Shown here: positions 6,149 to 14,009 of the stretch, piece after piece
How the letters are laid out: every line of letters begins with the position of its first letter
How positions within the stretch are numbered: the stretch's first letter is position 1
From: Actinomycetota bacterium
Lineage (GTDB): Bacteria > Actinomycetota > Geothermincolia > Fen-727 > JAQURN01
Length of the DNA: 20,500 nt
Assembly (NCBI GenBank): GCA_028715585.1
Contig: JAQURN010000007.1
Span: 1 to 20,500, forward strand
Reading direction: 5' to 3'
Notes under the pieces: model-generated
What the model was told of the DNA's origin: nothing
Seen by the model: only the letters and a program-made list of their open reading frames with translations
Database searches by the model: none
Made by a program: the position numbers and the translations under genes

Positions 6149-8545
6149 GTGAACGAAGGACCTTTTTCCAAAGAGAAACCTTCGCGCGACGCCGAGGATG
6201 GTTACTTCACCGAGGAGGGGCTCGAGTACGTCATAACCAATCCTTGCTTAAAGTCGCCATACATCAACTATCTCACCAATGGTAGGTACTGCGCCTTCGT
6301 AACTCACACCGGCGGTGGCTATTCTTTCTGGAAACAGGCTCCCGCATACGGAATAAACCTGTGGGCTCCCGCCCTCGATAATAGGCCTGGACGTTACGTT
6401 TACATAGACGACGGAAAGGATATCTGGACCCCAAACTGGATGCCAACCCGCACCTCTCTCGACTGGTGGCGCTCGCTGGTCGGATTGGGATATCAACGCA
6501 TCGAGGCGGAAAAAAATGGGATCGAAGCTTGGCTTTCCTTTCTGGTTCCCATAGACGCAGACCTCGAATACTGGATAATCCACCTGAAAAACAGAAGCCA
6601 AAGCAGAAGGGCTTTGCAAATCTACCCGTTTGTCCAGTTGCTGCTTGGCCACCACCAGGCAAACATAATCTCATACTACTCTAACGTCCTTTTCAACCGC
6701 GTCCGCAAGAGAGGTGATTTGCTTGTTGCTGAGAAGACATACTGGAACAGGGAGGCGTATGTGCCCAACAGTGCCTGGCCAGTGAAAGTCTATTTTGCGA
6801 GCAACAAGAGCCCCGATGGCTTCGAGACGCTGGAGGAGCGCTTCTTCGGTCCTGGTGGAAATGACGCCTTCCCGAAGGCGGTGCTGGAGGGTAAGCTCTC
6901 GAACAGCGAGAATGATGGAAGGGCTGCCATTTTTGCGCACAAATATGAACTCGAGCTGGAGCCTGGCGAGGAAGAGCGAATAATCATGGCGATTGGCATT
7001 GCCCAAAATGACGAAGAGCTCGAGCACGTGAGCGAAGAGTTGGCGCCAGAGATATATGAGGAGCGATTCAAGGAGTGCAATGACTACTGGCGGGACATCG
7101 TCTATGGGGACACAGTTTTCACCCCCGACCAGGATGTTAACGTTTTTGTAAACATATGGAACAAGTATCAGGCGAGGGTCTGTTTCTGGTGGTATCGGTC
7201 TGACGGGTCCTACTTCATCTGCAGCGGGAATGAGCACTGGGGCTTCAGAGACTCCGCGCAGTGTATTCTGGGGGCGCTCCCGAGATTTCTGGATGATGCC
7301 TGGAAGCGGATACTTATGCACGTGGGACTCGTTCGCTCCGATGGTAGCGTGGACCAGGGATACATCCGGGACCTGGGGATTCCATCCGGAATTGCCGGGA
7401 ACATAGATGTAGCTATGTGGCTTCCCATCTCCATATTCTTCTACCTCAAGGAAAGCGGTAACCTCGATGTCGTGGATGACGTGGTGGAAACACATGACAA
7501 GGTCGAGATGACCCTCGCGGAGCTCATATATAGGATTATCGAGAATGTCTGGCGGCGAAGAAGCGTAAGGAACCTCGTCCACATAGAGAAGGGCGATTGG
7601 AACGACGCCATAAACTACGCGGGCAGGGAGGGACGTGGAGAGTCGGTAATGGCAAGTGAGCAGCTTCTTTATGTGTGCAATGAATACCTCGAGCTTGCCT
7701 CCCAGCTCCACGGGCTTCCTGGGGTCAAGACGGTGAGAGGTGTTGCGGAGCGGCTGAGAAAAGGCCTGGAGACCCATGCGTGGGATGGGCGCTGGTACAT
7801 GAGGGGAACCAATGATGACGGGGAGGTAATTGGGGGGAGCGGCTGTGAAGTAGCCCAGATTTTTGTGAATGCCCAGAGCTGGGCTGCCATCGCCGGCTTG
7901 GATGAGCAAAGGGTGAAGGTGGCAATGGATTCGGTTCAGGAAAGGCTTCTCACGGAGAAGGGGTGCGCCCTTTTTCTCCCAGGGTGGAGGGAGCCCGATT
8001 CAGACATAGGGATAATAACCAGGTTTGCGGTTGGGACAAAAGAAAACGCCTCCATATTTCTTCACGCCGCGGCGTGGGCGACCATGGCTTGGGCACTGGT
8101 TGGCGACGGCGACTCCGCGATGAAATCCCTGAGGTCGATTCTCCCAAACATCCGCTCGAAGGAAGACAGGGGTACTTACCGCTCCGAGCCCTATGTCCTG
8201 GCTGAATACATAATCGGGCCAGAGTCAGAGTACTTCGGTGAAGGCTCACATTCTTGGTTCACAGGTAGCGCCCCCTGGCTCTGGCACGTTTTCTGGGGTT
8301 ATATAGTCGGCATAAGGCCAACCTATGGTGGCTTGCTCATCGACCCTTGCCTTCCCTCGGAGTGGGAGGAGATAACCGCGCGAAGGCTCTTCCGTGGTTC
8401 TACTTACGAGGTGGAAATCGACAAACCCCCTGGTATCTGCAGGGGGGTCAAGGAAGTGTCCCTCGATGGCCGCAAACTCGAAGGGCAGGTCGTCCCCCCA
8501 ATTTCAGATGGGGGAAGGCATAAGGTCAAGGTAAAGATGGGCTAG
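6149..8545 (+). CDS. Glycoside hydrolase family 94 phosphorylase-type protein
   Basis: This protein of 798 residues is close to the length of cellobiose phosphorylases. GH94 enzymes split a beta-glycosidic bond with phosphate to give alpha-sugar-1-phosphate, or run in reverse to make the glycoside. Seen in the sequence: an N-terminal beta-sandwich start (YFTEEGLEYVITNP, then YSFWKQAP), GFRDSAQ at 365-371 in the (alpha/alpha)6 barrel, KGDWNDAI with Asp486 as the expected general acid, GTKENASIFLHAAAW at 629-643, and the phosphate and C-terminal segment HSWFTGSAPW near 701. The start is GTG with GGGAG at 6139-6143. There is no signal peptide, so it acts inside the cell. It follows the GT4 gene by 76 bases and probably shares its substrate. 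Candidates are cellobiose, laminaribiose, chitobiose or sophoro-oligosaccharides; motifs alone do not decide. Confidence 0.92.
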   Translation: MNEGPFSKEKPSRDAEDGYFTEEGLEYVITNPCLKSPYINYLTNGRYCAFVTHTGGGYSFWKQAPAYGINLWAPALDNRPGRYVYIDDGKDIWTPNWMPTRTSLDWWRSLVGLGYQRIEAEKNGIEAWLSFLVPIDADLEYWIIHLKNRSQSRRALQIYPFVQLLLGHHQANIISYYSNVLFNRVRKRGDLLVAEKTYWNREAYVPNSAWPVKVYFASNKSPDGFETLEERFFGPGGNDAFPKAVLEGKLSNSENDGRAAIFAHKYELELEPGEEERIIMAIGIAQNDEELEHVSEELAPEIYEERFKECNDYWRDIVYGDTVFTPDQDVNVFVNIWNKYQARVCFWWYRSDGSYFICSGNEHWGFRDSAQCILGALPRFLDDAWKRILMHVGLVRSDGSVDQGYIRDLGIPSGIAGNIDVAMWLPISIFFYLKESGNLDVVDDVVETHDKVEMTLAELIYRIIENVWRRRSVRNLVHIEKGDWNDAINYAGREGRGESVMASEQLLYVCNEYLELASQLHGLPGVKTVRGVAERLRKGLETHAWDGRWYMRGTNDDGEVIGGSGCEVAQIFVNAQSWAAIAGLDEQRVKVAMDSVQERLLTEKGCALFLPGWREPDSDIGIITRFAVGTKENASIFLHAAAWATMAWALVGDGDSAMKSLRSILPNIRSKEDRGTYRSEPYVLAEYIIGPESEYFGEGSHSWFTGSAPWLWHVFWGYIVGIRPTYGGLLIDPCLPSEWEEITARRLFRGSTYEVEIDKPPGICRGVKEVSLDGRKLEGQVVPPISDGGRHKVKVKMG

Positions 8546-8617
8546 AATAGAGGCGAGGGGCGAGGATAGCGGGGAAAGCCATGAACTCAGCGGCACTGAG
8601 GAAGAGGAGGAGAAAGA

Positions 8618-8911
8618 ATGGAAGGCGGAATTGATAAAGGCAATCCAAGCGAGCAAGTGAGGATACCCCACAAGTTTTGTCCCTACTGCGGCGCCAAAAA
8701 CGAGCCCCGCGTGGATAATTGCGCCAACTGTGGGAAAGACATTTCATGGATAGAGATCCCAGAACCAGTTCCCACCTTGGAGACGCCACCGTATAAGCCA
8801 GAGCCGCTACCCCCACAGCGGGAGCCCTTGAGCAGGAGGGCACTTGCCATTGCGCTTTCTATAGTGGTTGTTATTCTTGCTGTCTTGCTCGTGGTCTTGC
8901 TCCTCACTTGA
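8618..8911 (+). CDS. Small zinc-ribbon, single-pass membrane protein
   Basis: This 97-residue protein has a clear three-part plan. A zinc ribbon comes first, with CPYC at 21-24 and CANC at 35-38. A proline-rich linker covers about 48-71, and one hydrophobic helix at 74-96 ends the protein. The topology is probably a cytoplasmic zinc ribbon with a C-terminal membrane anchor. The function is unknown; this plan is common in bacterial zinc-ribbon membrane proteins with no assigned role. AGGAGG lies about eight bases upstream of the ATG. It follows the GH94 gene by 72 bases. Two further zinc-ribbon membrane proteins are encoded at 14542 and 15115, which suggests a shared local theme. Confidence 0.8.
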   Translation: MEGGIDKGNPSEQVRIPHKFCPYCGAKNEPRVDNCANCGKDISWIEIPEPVPTLETPPYKPEPLPPQREPLSRRALAIALSIVVVILAVLLVVLLLT

Positions 8912-8974
8912 TAGCGCTGAGCTCCGCAATACAGGAATCGTGTTTACTTCTGTTTGAACGAGCTTCTTTCTGAA

Positions 8975-8979
8975 AGGAG
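8975..8979 (+). promoter_or_regulatory. Ribosome-binding site that supports a TTG start
   Basis: AGGAG lies nine bases before the TTG at 8989. No in-frame ATG or GTG upstream has a comparable site, so this supports the TTG start of the repeat protein. Confidence 0.6.
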
Positions 8980-8988
8980 ACCCTCCAG

Positions 8989-9417
8989 TTGAGTTGGCAT
9001 AGAAGTATCGGCAGGTGGGCTGGGAAAACAGGCAGCAACAGGGAATTCGTCCGAGGCTTCGTCGAATCCGCTGAGCCTCGCCAGCTTGCCCGAGCTTTGA
9101 GCGAGAACCCAGCGTTCGTTACCGAGCTCATCAAGGCTCTTGACGTGAAGGCTATTTCGGGGGTGGTGAACGAAAACACCGACTTCCTTGGCGAGATGGT
9201 GGAACACCTCGACCCCAAGGCGCTTGCCGAAGTTGTAAACTCCAACGCTCGCATAATTCCCCGTTTCGTGGAATGCATCGACCCTAATGTGTTTGCAACC
9301 AGTGTGGCGCCAGTTCTTTCGAACATAAAGCGCGCAACTCTTCGCCCGCCGACGTTAGAGATTTCAAAAATTCCACGGACAAAGATTCAACGCAGAAAGA
9401 AGACAGACAAGATCTGA
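8989..9417 (+). CDS. Hypothetical protein built of 23-residue tandem repeats
   Basis: I do not recognise this 142-residue protein. Its core is an internal repeat of exactly 23 residues: copies at 29-51, 52-74 and 75-97, a half copy before them (17-28) and a degenerate copy from 98. Each starts with D/E, usually Pro, then K/R. Each carries L/I-A/S at positions 5-6, V/L-V/L-N/S-x-N at 8-12, and a hydrophobic pair at 15-16, and ends with V/I-E/K and L/I. The spacing of hydrophobic residues suggests a two-helix solenoid, probably a binding scaffold. The C-terminal 25 residues are basic and look disordered. The start codon is TTG, supported by AGGAG nine bases upstream. There is no signal peptide or membrane helix. 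It sits between the small zinc-ribbon gene and the acylase gene, and its partner is unknown. Confidence 0.75.
   Translation: MSWHRSIGRWAGKTGSNREFVRGFVESAEPRQLARALSENPAFVTELIKALDVKAISGVVNENTDFLGEMVEHLDPKALAEVVNSNARIIPRFVECIDPNVFATSVAPVLSNIKRATLRPPTLEISKIPRTKIQRRKKTDKI
9073..9279 (+). repeat. Three in-frame 69-base repeat units coding 23 residues each
   Basis: The units are 9073-9141, 9142-9210 and 9211-9279. They are clear at protein level but diverged at DNA level, which indicates old duplications kept by selection on the protein rather than a recent slippage tract. Confidence 0.75.
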
Positions 9418-9435
9418 GGCTCTCCCGCGCCCTCC

Positions 9436-9455
9436 CTGGGCGAAAGGTTCGCCAG
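9436..9455 (+). repeat. Short imperfect hairpin between the repeat protein and the acylase
   Basis: CTGGGCGAA and TTCGCCAG can form eight base pairs with one bulged G and an AGG loop. It lies in the 101-base gap before the acylase start. There is no T run after it, so a terminator role is not supported; it could be a processing or attenuation structure. Confidence 0.3.
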
Positions 9456-9518
9456 CCATCGGTGCGCGTTGAGCGGTAGGGAGCTTTGGTTGCAAGTCGA
9501 GAAGGGAAGGTAGAGGTT

Positions 9519-12011
9519 ATGCAAAAATCCAAAAAGCACAAGGTCCTATCCATGTTGTCCGTACTGTTAGGCTCAGTCGCGGCACTAGTTTCCTACGCGG
9601 CGGCGAGACTTCGCCTTTCCATTCCCAAAACCAAGGGGAAAATTGGGCTTTCATGTCTGGAGGATGAGGCCGAGATTCTCTATGACGGCGCTGGGATTCC
9701 GCATATCTACGCAAAGAACAACCTCGATGGCTTCAGGGCTCTAGGCTTTGTGATGGCACAGGACAGAATGGTCCAAATGCAGATGATGCTCATGGTCGCA
9801 AGAGGAGAGCTGTCTTCGGCTGTAGGCAAAATGGCACTCGATGTTGATCGATTCATGAGAACGATAGGGCTTTCCAGAACGAGCAAAGAGTTAGCCAAAG
9901 CACTCGAGGTGGAAGCAAGAAAACGCGTTGAGGCTTTCTGTGATGGAATAAACGCGTATCTTGCCACCAACTCCATGAAACTCCCGCTCGAGCTTCTCAT
10001 ACTAGGAGGAAAACCAAAGCCTTGGACGGCGGAAGACTGCCTCACGATGGGGCTTTTCATGGGGTGGGAGTTAGACTCCATGTGGCTTGCTGACATCACC
10101 AGGGAGAAACTTCTCCGGGCGCTAGGGGAGAGGGCATCTGAACTTCTTCCCGAGACATCAAGCTATAACAATCCCCCCGTGAAAGTGAAGGGTCCTGGCT
10201 GCGACGCTGCTACGCTGGAGCCTGGCGAGGAAATAGATTGGGGGTTTGATAGGGAGTGTGGAGGGGGCGAATTACTCCAAGGAATACGGAAAGTCGCGCT
10301 TGGATCCAACAATTGGGTCTTGGGGTGTTCCCGCACGGTGGAGGGGAAGCCGATTCTTGCCGCCGATCCTCACATCCAGCACAACGTGCCCGGCATGATG
10401 TATCTGTGCCACATGAAGACGCCGGAGATCGACGCTATCGGGGCTACTTTCTCGGGCTTGCCAGTCATTGCCTTCGGGCATAATGGCTTTTGTGGGTGGG
10501 CAGCGACGAGCCTCTGCCCGGACACCCAGGACCTCTACGTGGAGACGTTCGAGTCGGAGCAATCCGACCGCTACCTCTTCGATGGAGAATGGGAGGAGGC
10601 TCAGGTCATAGAGGAGCAGGTGAAGGTCAGGTTTTCCAAGAATCGAATCGTGAAGGTGCTGGTAACGAGACACGGTCCTGTCATCAAGAGGGTTGGGAAC
10701 AAAGGACTGGCGCTAAAGTGGGTGAGCCACGACCTGTTACTCGACTCGATGAGTGCCATGCTCAACCAGAACAAAGCTCGCTCCTGGGATGAGTTTATCG
10801 GCTCGATGGAAAATTTCGTTGGACCGGCGATGAGCCAGGTCTATGCCGATGTCGAGGGGAATATCGGCTACCTTGGCGCTACGAAGGTGCCCAAGCGCAA
10901 GAAGGGCGATGGGACAATACCTTACGATGGGCGGGAGCGAGATTCGGAATGGGATGGCTACGTGCCTTTTAAGCGCATGCCGATGACGCTGAACCCGAAA
11001 GAGGATTTCATGGTTACTGCCAATTCGAAGGTGGTGAGCGAGGGATACCCCGAATTCATAACTCGAGCATGGGAGGCTCCTTACAGAAACGCCAGGATTA
11101 CCCAGCTTCTCAAAGGGAAGAAAAAATGGGCGGCGAGGGAGATGAGGGGGGTGCAGGCCGACACCTTTACCTTCCCTGGGAGGCATTATTCCGAAGCCTT
11201 GCTGGAGGCGGTTTCGGATGAGTCTAGAGCTAATGGACTCTCTCCGCTGGCGAAAGAGGCGCTGGAGATTGTGAAAGGCTGGGACTATTTTGCGAGAGCG
11301 GACTCTCCCGCCATGTGCATCTACTTCTTTTCCTGGGCGCATCTTCGCAGGCTCCTTCTCGAGCACCGCCTTGGGAGTAGCCTCTATGATGACTACATCC
11401 ATACCTGGACCACTGTCAATCTCGCCGTTGAGAACATACTTGATGGGAGGGACCCTTTCTGGCTTCCCCCGGGATATCATGCGTACGAAGACGTGGTCAT
11501 CAAATCGCTGGAGCTGGGGGTCGAAGAACTCGTGGAACTTTTTGGGAATCAAGAGGTGGAATCGTGGGAATGGGGAAGAATACACCACTTGACCTGTCGG
11601 CATCTGGCGGGGGTCGCATGGCCTCTCGACAAGCTCTTGAACGTTGGGCCAGTTCCAAGGGACGGCGAAGGCGACACCGTCAACGCCTCTCCTCCTTCCA
11701 GCGATTGCCTTACACAGTTGCTAGCCAGGGGGACCATGGGCGGGGTAAGCTCGATGCCAATCCTCCCGGATCCCCAGAGCCATGAGGCATATGCTGGCCC
11801 TGTTCTGCGGCTTGTTATTGATTTTTCCAACCTCGACGAGTCTCTGGTTGTGCTCGACGTGGGACAGTCAGGGCACAGGCTGAGCCCACATTACAAGGAC
11901 CACTTCTCCCGCTGGCAAAAGGTCGAGTATTTCCACTTGCCCTATTCGAGAGCAAAGGTAGAGGAGCTCTCTGAGGAGAGGCTCGTTCTCGTGCCGAAGA
12001 AGAGGGCTTAG
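9519..12011 (+). CDS. Penicillin acylase family (S45) N-terminal nucleophile hydrolase
   Basis: This 830-residue protein has the normal length of a penicillin-acylase precursor. The family cleaves amide bonds (beta-lactam side chains, N-acyl homoserine lactones, other acyl amides) after self-cutting into alpha and beta chains. The cut is expected before Ser263 in ALGSNNWVLG, giving the N-terminal nucleophile. Other conserved segments are DGAGIPHIYA, MAQDRMVQMQ, KPILAADPHI and GHNGFCGWAATSLCPDTQDLY. The usual ANN segment reads ANS at 501-503. A basic N-terminus followed by a hydrophobic stretch (about residues 9-31) suggests export, either anchored or cleaved, so it should act outside the membrane. 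The ATG at 9519 is preferred over the TTG at 9486 because GGAAGG ends eight bases upstream and the signal-like N-terminus then starts correctly. The substrate is unknown; nothing nearby indicates quorum-sensing genes. Confidence 0.92.
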   Translation: MQKSKKHKVLSMLSVLLGSVAALVSYAAARLRLSIPKTKGKIGLSCLEDEAEILYDGAGIPHIYAKNNLDGFRALGFVMAQDRMVQMQMMLMVARGELSSAVGKMALDVDRFMRTIGLSRTSKELAKALEVEARKRVEAFCDGINAYLATNSMKLPLELLILGGKPKPWTAEDCLTMGLFMGWELDSMWLADITREKLLRALGERASELLPETSSYNNPPVKVKGPGCDAATLEPGEEIDWGFDRECGGGELLQGIRKVALGSNNWVLGCSRTVEGKPILAADPHIQHNVPGMMYLCHMKTPEIDAIGATFSGLPVIAFGHNGFCGWAATSLCPDTQDLYVETFESEQSDRYLFDGEWEEAQVIEEQVKVRFSKNRIVKVLVTRHGPVIKRVGNKGLALKWVSHDLLLDSMSAMLNQNKARSWDEFIGSMENFVGPAMSQVYADVEGNIGYLGATKVPKRKKGDGTIPYDGRERDSEWDGYVPFKRMPMTLNPKEDFMVTANSKVVSEGYPEFITRAWEAPYRNARITQLLKGKKKWAAREMRGVQADTFTFPGRHYSEALLEAVSDESRANGLSPLAKEALEIVKGWDYFARADSPAMCIYFFSWAHLRRLLLEHRLGSSLYDDYIHTWTTVNLAVENILDGRDPFWLPPGYHAYEDVVIKSLELGVEELVELFGNQEVESWEWGRIHHLTCRHLAGVAWPLDKLLNVGPVPRDGEGDTVNASPPSSDCLTQLLARGTMGGVSSMPILPDPQSHEAYAGPVLRLVIDFSNLDESLVVLDVGQSGHRLSPHYKDHFSRWQKVEYFHLPYSRAKVEELSEERLVLVPKKRA

Positions 12012-12101
12012 AAAGACCGCGGAGGTAGATCAGAGCCGGAGCGCTTTTCAACTGAGGAAAAACAGCCCCCTAGCGTGAATAATATATATGGTGGCTCTGT
12101 G

Positions 12102-13523
12102 ATGGACGGAGAAGAAGAATTGGGTTACGAGGACGACTACAACGAAAAGGGCGAGAAGCCGGAAATGAAGCCGCACCTTGAGCAAGGGGGAGTTGGCAGC
12201 GCGTCCATGAGCGCTGGGGAGCAAGGTGAGCGGGGGGATTCGCAAGAGGGAAGCGAGGGCAAAGCCGAGCAAAAGGAAGAAGAGGAAAAACCCACTGAGG
12301 GCGAGGAAGAAGCTCCGAGAAGTGGGTATCCTCCCTGGTATTATTGGCCACCTCCATGGTATCCACCCTATCCCCCGCCGGGAGCATGGTATCCTCCGCC
12401 CGGAATGGAGCCCCATCGGGTTCCAGAAAAAGGAGGGAAAGATGAGACGACCTGGATTCCTCCCGTCCCGCCTGGAGCCACGGGTGCGTTCCCGCCACCT
12501 CCATCAGGAATGTTCGTTTCACCCTATCCCCCGCCCCCACCCATCCCTGAAGAGCCTTTCCCTCCTCCAAGACCGATGGAAGACGAAAGCCTTTTTGAGG
12601 AAGAAGCTTCGCACTGGCGGGGGGACCTCAAATGGATATTTGGAATAATAGCGACCATTGTGTTGCTTTCGACCCTTCTTTTGGGGGGGTTGTACAAAGC
12701 TATGTCCCCAGAGCCGGCTAAGGAGATAGTCTCTTTTCTAGTGGAGAAAACTACAGAGGTGGAATCAGCTGTCAAGGAAAATTACAACGAGCTCAAGAGC
12801 AAGGCTGCCAGCGCAGAGGACGAAGAAATTCCAATTCCAGGCATAGGCATGAGGGTTTCGGTTGACCCCGAGATGATAAAGTCCCTTGGGCAAGAGGACC
12901 TTGCTGCTCATGTCGCGGATGAGGTTGCTGAAAAGATTTATTCGGAGGGATACAGGGGTGAGCTAGAGATGAAGTATGCCCAGGGACTGGGTGAACAGAG
13001 GGCGGAAGCGTTCTGCACCACTGTTCTTGCGCTCTTCAACCATGATGCCCGCAAGGATATAGAATTAGCACTCATCATCGCAGGGGGGCTTTCACTTGTT
13101 TTCCTGGTAGTGTTCATGCTGTTTTGCGGGGGGTGGGGAAAACTCCTGGGGCCAGGGGTCGGGATTATTCTTGCCACTTTCCCCTGTTCTCTTTTCCTCC
13201 GATTGGCGAGGGAATTCCTGTGGAACTCTAAGAGTGCAGGGCTTTTCGAAGAGGGAGCCTACCATGTTTTGAACACCGTAGGTTCAGGTTCACTGATCAT
13301 TTTCGACGTGGGACTTGCCCTTGGAGCGGTTTTTCTCCTGGCTGGAATTATCGGTTCGAGCATATCTCGGGCGAGACGTTCGCGAGTCCCCCCCTTCCAG
13401 AGTCTTACTGAACCAGGAAGCTTGCTGGAAATTCCCCAAGAGGAAACAGTCGAGGAGGGGAGAAAACCCCTTAAACCGCCTTGGGAATCAGAAAATTCTG
13501 AGGCCCCACTAGATGAAGCATAG
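12102..13523 (+). CDS. Acidic, Pro/Trp/Tyr-rich multi-pass membrane protein
   Basis: I do not recognise the family. With the start at 12102 it has 473 residues. Residues 1-75 are very acidic and Gly/Glu-rich. Residues 76-160 are a low-complexity tract of proline with tryptophan and tyrosine (WYPPYPPPGAWYPPPG is typical). One membrane helix follows at about 178-198, then a mixed soluble segment to about 315, then about three more helices between 320 and 421, and a charged tail. The N-terminal tracts are probably disordered and could bind partners or the wall. GGTGG lies seven bases before the ATG at 12102; a GTG at 12075 in the same frame is the alternative start, with a poor ribosome site. 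It follows the acylase gene by 90 bases and converges on the phasin-like genes. The zinc-ribbon genes at 14542 and 15115 share its taste for proline-rich linkers. Confidence 0.75.
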   Translation: MDGEEELGYEDDYNEKGEKPEMKPHLEQGGVGSASMSAGEQGERGDSQEGSEGKAEQKEEEEKPTEGEEEAPRSGYPPWYYWPPPWYPPYPPPGAWYPPPGMEPHRVPEKGGKDETTWIPPVPPGATGAFPPPPSGMFVSPYPPPPPIPEEPFPPPRPMEDESLFEEEASHWRGDLKWIFGIIATIVLLSTLLLGGLYKAMSPEPAKEIVSFLVEKTTEVESAVKENYNELKSKAASAEDEEIPIPGIGMRVSVDPEMIKSLGQEDLAAHVADEVAEKIYSEGYRGELEMKYAQGLGEQRAEAFCTTVLALFNHDARKDIELALIIAGGLSLVFLVVFMLFCGGWGKLLGPGVGIILATFPCSLFLRLAREFLWNSKSAGLFEEGAYHVLNTVGSGSLIIFDVGLALGAVFLLAGIIGSSISRARRSRVPPFQSLTEPGSLLEIPQEETVEEGRKPLKPPWESENSEAPLDEA

Positions 13524-13552
13524 CTGTAGAGGCTACCTTTTGTATTTGCCCA

Positions 13553-13972
13553 TCAAGCCTTTTTTGCCGGTTTTCTCGGCGCCGCTTTTTTGGCAGCCGG
13601 TTTCTTAGAGGACGGCTTTTTGGCAGCCGGTTTCTTAGAGGGCTTCCCAGTGACCTTTTTTTCGAGCGCGGCTAGCCTTTTATCGATTTCCTTGATATCC
13701 GTTTTGGTTACTATGCCGAGCGAGTTGAGCGTATCCTTTACTGTGGCGGCTATGGACTTGATGAGCTCTTCGCGCTGTTTTTTCCCTTTCTTGATGAGCT
13801 CTTCAATCTGGGCATCGAGCTTTTTGTCCCCAGCTGTCTTTTTAGCCCTGGAACGAGTTTTCTCCGCGATTTCTTTGCCTTTGGCGATTACGTCGTCGAC
13901 GCTTTTTACTGACTCGCCCCGCAAGGAGGCAAGAGCTCCAATCACGAGATAAGGTATGTCATTTGATTCCAC
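13553..13972 (-). CDS. Phasin-like protein with histone H1-like Lys/Pro/Ala tail (PhaF-like)
   Basis: The protein has 139 residues. Residues 1-106 resemble the PhaF/PhaI-type granule-associated domain: GALASLRGESVKSVDDVIAKG near the start, a helical middle, then the LGIVTKTDIKEIDKRLAALEKK segment that ends in a short coiled coil. Residues 109-139 are a tail almost entirely of Lys, Pro, Ala and Ser, as in PhaF, where the tail binds DNA and ties polyhydroxyalkanoate granules to the nucleoid. The start is GTG with AAAGGAGGGG just upstream. The gene follows its tail-less paralog by 37 bases, the same order as phaI-phaF in Pseudomonas. No PHA synthase is in the window, and such proteins also occur in bacteria without PHA, so the granule role is inference; a nucleoid-associated or inclusion-surface role is possible. 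Confidence 0.75.
   Translation of the reverse strand: MESNDIPYLVIGALASLRGESVKSVDDVIAKGKEIAEKTRSRAKKTAGDKKLDAQIEELIKKGKKQREELIKSIAATVKDTLNSLGIVTKTDIKEIDKRLAALEKKVTGKPSKKPAAKKPSSKKPAAKKAAPRKPAKKA
13587..13641 (-). repeat. Exact 25-base direct repeat in the tail of the phasin-like gene
   Basis: Bases 13587-13611 and 13617-13641 are identical over 25 bases with a period of 30 bases, that is ten residues of the Lys/Pro/Ala tail. The identity at DNA level, including silent positions, suggests a recent duplication and a tail whose length may vary between strains. Confidence 0.85.
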
Positions 13973-14009
13973 GACCCCTCCTTTGTGGCTCGAGACAAAA
14001 TCTGAAAGC

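Noticed and set aside
6671..7909. 412-codon open frame on the minus strand inside the GH94 gene
   Set aside because: It is fully antisense to a gene with all GH94 motifs and shows no motif of its own; long antisense frames are common at this base composition.
10737..11603. 288-codon open frame on the minus strand inside the acylase gene
   Set aside because: It is antisense to the well-supported acylase and resembles no family.
13521..13552. Possible terminator between the two convergent genes (GTAG-agg-CTAC then CTTTTG)
   Set aside because: The stem is only four base pairs and the T run is short and broken; too weak to call.
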